Assembly (NCBI GenBank): GCA_947630665.1
Contig: CANRID010000005.1
Span: 30,167-94,166 of the forward strand
DNA length: 64,000 nt
Reading direction: 5' to 3'
From: an uncultured Bacteroidales bacterium
GTDB taxonomy: Bacteria > Bacteroidota > Bacteroidia > Bacteroidales > UBA932
Shown: piece by piece, positions 61,764-64,000 of the stretch
Numbering within the stretch: position 1 is the first letter of the stretch
Layout of the letters: each line of letters opens with the position of its first letter
Translations under genes and position numbers: made by a program
The notes under the pieces: model-generated
Databases searched by the model: none
What the model saw: only the letters and a program-made list of their open reading frames with translations
What the model was told of the DNA's origin: nothing

Positions 61764-62080
61764 GATCTTTTTTCTGTCTTTGATTCCGATTGCATTTTCC
61801 GATGCAATTTATCCACATTTCCGGCAATCAATACGTTACTGCGCAAATCAGCACGAGGCGCCTTTCGGAATACAGGCAGAAAATTACTCTTTTTGCCTGT
61901 TTTCTCATGCCGTAATTCTGTTCTGCAAAGATAACTTAAATCAGCCGGCGACAGCATAAAAGGCAAAACTTTTTCGCCATAATATAAATTAAAAGTTCAG
62001 CATTCTCTTATTGGATATTTGACGACATTATTGTATTTTTGACTAAGACTTGCATGCGTCAGCATAATATGAAAAATTTT
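61764..62080. other. intergenic region before the split 5'-nucleotidase operon
   Basis: 317 bases. A minus-strand -7 element TATCTTTG (61933-61926) gives a 5' leader of about 155 bases. Inside it, ACAGGCA (61872-61878) and TGCCTGT (61894-61900) form an inverted repeat that could be an RNA hairpin. Beyond 61.95 kb nothing recognisable. Confidence 0.45.
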
Positions 62081-63328
62081 CTACAACTTTTCACTCTTTA
62101 AGAAATCGTACACATTCGCCCATTCAACACCATTTTCGTCCATGTGGCGTTTAATAAGATCTTCTGTTATGATAATCTTGCGAAAAGAATCATTAATTTT
62201 CAAGAGACTCGCCATTTCCTGTTTACGCTTTTCCTCCGTTGGCAATCTATAAGCAGATTGCACATACACACGTTCCGAGCCTCGATTGCATACAAAATCG
62301 ACCTCCAACTGATTTCTGCGATATGCGCCATCAGCATCTTTCGTACGGGTTTGCACTACACCGACATCCACCAGATAGCCACGCAGACGGAGCTCATTAA
62401 ATATCAAATTCTCCATCAAATGCGTTTCCTCTACTTGCCGGAATCCAATGCGGGCATTTCTTAGTCCCAAGTCCTCAAAATAGTATTTCTGGGGAGTGTC
62501 AATATATTTGCGGCCTTTGATGTCATACCGGATACAACGAGTGATAAGAAAAGAATCCTCCAGCATTTCCAGATATTCCTTCACTGTGTTCTGATTAAGT
62601 TTTATTCCCTTAACACTACGAAAAGTATTCTCGATTTTTGAAGGATTAGTCAGACCTCCGATACAGGAAGCTACGACATTCAACAGTTCATCCATCACTT
62701 CAACTCCACGGATATGGTATCGCTCTTTGATATCCGTTATATATGTCTTCTCAAATAGTCCTTGAAGGTAATTGATTTTCTTCTGTTCATCAGGCTCTGT
62801 ACACACATAAGGCAGACCGCCATAAGTAAGATATTCCTGCAGTACTTTATATGATTCCATTTCAGGATGAGCAGAACTATATTCAGCAAATGATAATGGA
62901 GTGATATGAATTTCTTCACCTCGCCCTCGGAACTCTGTAATTACGTCTTTTGACAGGAAACGAGAGTTCGATCCTGTAACATATACATCTGCATTCTTGA
63001 TACTTAGATACGAATTCAGAACATCTTCGAACTCACTTACTAACTGAATCTCGTCAAGTAAGATGTAATACATATCGTCATCTACTATCTTGCTGTCAAT
63101 ATACTCAATCAACGCATCCGGATCACGATATTTATTGTTCCTACGATTTTCAAGATCCAATTCAATGATATGATTGTCTTTAACACCATATTCAATAAGA
63201 TAATTCTTGAATAGTTTCCTCAGCAAATAAGACTTGCCGGAGCGACGGATTCCCGTCACCACCTTTATTAATCCATTATGCATACTGGCAATAAGCCTTT
63301 TCAGATGTATGTCACGTTTGATTTCCAT
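62081..63328 (-). CDS. DUF4143-type AAA ATPase
   Basis: 415 residues. N-terminal AAA domain with Walker A GIRRSGKSYLLRKLF and Walker B YYILLDEIQLV; then GRGEEIHITPLSFAEY, and a C-terminal DUF4143-like domain with DLGLRNARIGF and a nuclease-like LEVDFVCNRG. Such ATPases are common in gut Bacteroidales and their role is unknown. More AT-rich than the adjoining nucleotidase genes. A palindromic site lies 18 bases upstream of the start. Confidence 0.85.
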   Translation of the reverse strand: MEIKRDIHLKRLIASMHNGLIKVVTGIRRSGKSYLLRKLFKNYLIEYGVKDNHIIELDLENRRNNKYRDPDALIEYIDSKIVDDDMYYILLDEIQLVSEFEDVLNSYLSIKNADVYVTGSNSRFLSKDVITEFRGRGEEIHITPLSFAEYSSAHPEMESYKVLQEYLTYGGLPYVCTEPDEQKKINYLQGLFEKTYITDIKERYHIRGVEVMDELLNVVASCIGGLTNPSKIENTFRSVKGIKLNQNTVKEYLEMLEDSFLITRCIRYDIKGRKYIDTPQKYYFEDLGLRNARIGFRQVEETHLMENLIFNELRLRGYLVDVGVVQTRTKDADGAYRRNQLEVDFVCNRGSERVYVQSAYRLPTEEKRKQEMASLLKINDSFRKIIITEDLIKRHMDENGVEWANVYDFLKSEKL

Positions 63329-63345
63329 ATTTTATAAAATATTTT

Positions 63346-63359
63346 TGGTCAAATGACCA
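63346..63359. promoter_or_regulatory. inverted repeat upstream of the ATPase
   Basis: TGGTCA-AA-TGACCA, a perfect 6-bp inverted repeat 18 bases upstream of the ATPase start. Candidate operator, perhaps autoregulatory. Confidence 0.35.
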
Positions 63360-63456
63360 CTTTTCTATTGCAAATATCTCTTATTTATTTGAAATCACCA
63401 AACTATCACAGAAGAAACTACCATTTTTGCCACAGATTCCCTAGCCCCTGACTTCG

Positions 63457-63759
63457 TCAACGTGTCACCCAAAATTCGTCAGGGAACAGAGGTGCGATGC
63501 GTTGATGTCGTTTCATAAGCATGGTTTTGCTGATGGTTTCGTTATCAGAAGAAATAACCCTGCCAAAAAGAAAAGGCCTTCTGTCTATTTTGGCAGGAAA
63601 ATAGTTTAGTTTACAGCCGATGAGTGTATATGGCACGGAGTAGTAGTGCTTGTCGCAATTCATCTGCAAATCCCTGTCAGTCTGCCGGTTTGAAACTCCG
63701 GCTTTCTTCAGTTGAAGAAATTGCTTGATCTTGCTCATGTCAATGATTGTTCCTGCCAT
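63457..63759 (-). pseudogene. internally deleted IS21-family transposase (istA) remnant
   Basis: 100 residues. The N terminus (MAGTIIDMSKIKQFLQLKK AGVSNR, read with the break as shown) is that of IstA. It runs directly into CDKHYYSVPYTLIGCKL, a motif from the later part of IstA, so several hundred residues are missing. istB is absent. A 7-bp inverted repeat CCCTGAC/GTCAGGG (63446-63452 with 63478-63484) overlaps its end. Remnant of an insertion sequence. Confidence 0.6.
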
Positions 63760-64000
63760 ATTCCTTTGCCTTGTTGGGTTGCTTGTCCCTACCGTACCTC
63801 TGCCGGTACTGGTTAAACATCGGCAGGGGGTACATTTATTCCGCTGCTATCAAGAATGCTTACTATTTTTTCCCTGCGTAAAAATCTTCCTGCTGTTCCT
63901 TGACATTATTCCACCAAACTGGGATTTACTTAACAATATGTGCTGTTATAATTGTATAACTATATGAATTGATAGTAATTTTGATATTTTCAACTTCGCA
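63760..64000. other. window end without a recognised gene
   Basis: 241 bases. I see no gene, promoter or complete insertion-sequence end. It may be the flank of the IS21 remnant. Confidence 0.4.

Noticed and set aside
62033..62040. Plus-strand TATTTTTG promoter-like box
   Set aside because: It would drive only antisense RNA into the ATPase gene, with no -33 element; AT-rich sequence gives such matches by chance.
1..64000. tRNA, rRNA and CRISPR arrays
   Set aside because: I looked through the intergenic regions for tRNA-like T arms and regularly spaced repeats and found none.

Overview
The window is chromosomal DNA from an anaerobic member of the Bacteroidales (Bacteroidota). Three things point there. 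Promoters follow the Bacteroidetes pattern (TTTG about 19-21 bases upstream of TAnnTTTG). Nearly all genes lack a Shine-Dalgarno sequence. The gene families are typical: PCMD and 6-bladed beta-propeller lipoproteins, a FeoA-FeoB fusion, a two-gene methylmalonyl-CoA mutase, a long-form urocanate hydratase and a split 5'-nucleotidase. By eye the core is near 50% GC and resembles a Rikenellaceae/Odoribacteraceae-type gut organism, but the genus cannot be fixed from this window. Parts of 27-36 kb and 43-49 kb are visibly more AT-rich and look acquired.

Layout. 0-3.7 kb (-): purE, a helix-hairpin-helix/beta-barrel protein and a lipoprotein. 3.9-7.1 kb (+): hpt, adk, obg and a lipoate-protein ligase; hpt and purE diverge from overlapping promoters. 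7.1-8.4 kb (-): xerC then hpf. 8.6-11.6 kb: feoAB, a Cys-rich Feo peptide and rpsU. 11.7-18 kb: hutU and mutA-mutB. 18-22 kb: surface proteins. 22-27 kb: a leuACDB operon behind a leucine-rich leader peptide and attenuator. 27-35.6 kb (-): two tandem RND pumps, an adaptor, a 6-bladed propeller lipoprotein and, first in the operon, a 35-residue double-glycine peptide that is easily missed. 36-37.4 kb: a group B-like [FeFe] hydrogenase. 37.4-43 kb (-): a complete adaptor-RND-TolC efflux system. 43-49 kb: a decaying AT-rich segment with a PhoB/PhoR-like two-component system, a PiT phosphate transporter and a phosphate-porin remnant. 49-55.3 kb: metY-metX-thrA-asd behind a methionine-rich leader peptide and a second structured RNA element. 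55.4-60 kb: parE, a PlsC-like acyltransferase and an acyl-CoA ligase carrying eight 11-residue repeats. 60-61.8 kb (-): split 5'-nucleotidase. 62-64 kb (-): a DUF4143 ATPase and an IS21 remnant.

The most striking signals are the peptide-propeller-RND operon (27.2-35.6 kb), the Met-codon-rich leader (49.0 kb), the Leu attenuator with mutually exclusive hairpins (22.1 kb), the undecad coiled coil in the acyl-CoA ligase (59.6 kb), and strong Shine-Dalgarno sequences found only at the two ribosome-associated genes rpsU and hpf. All calls were made by reading the sequence; no database search was run.
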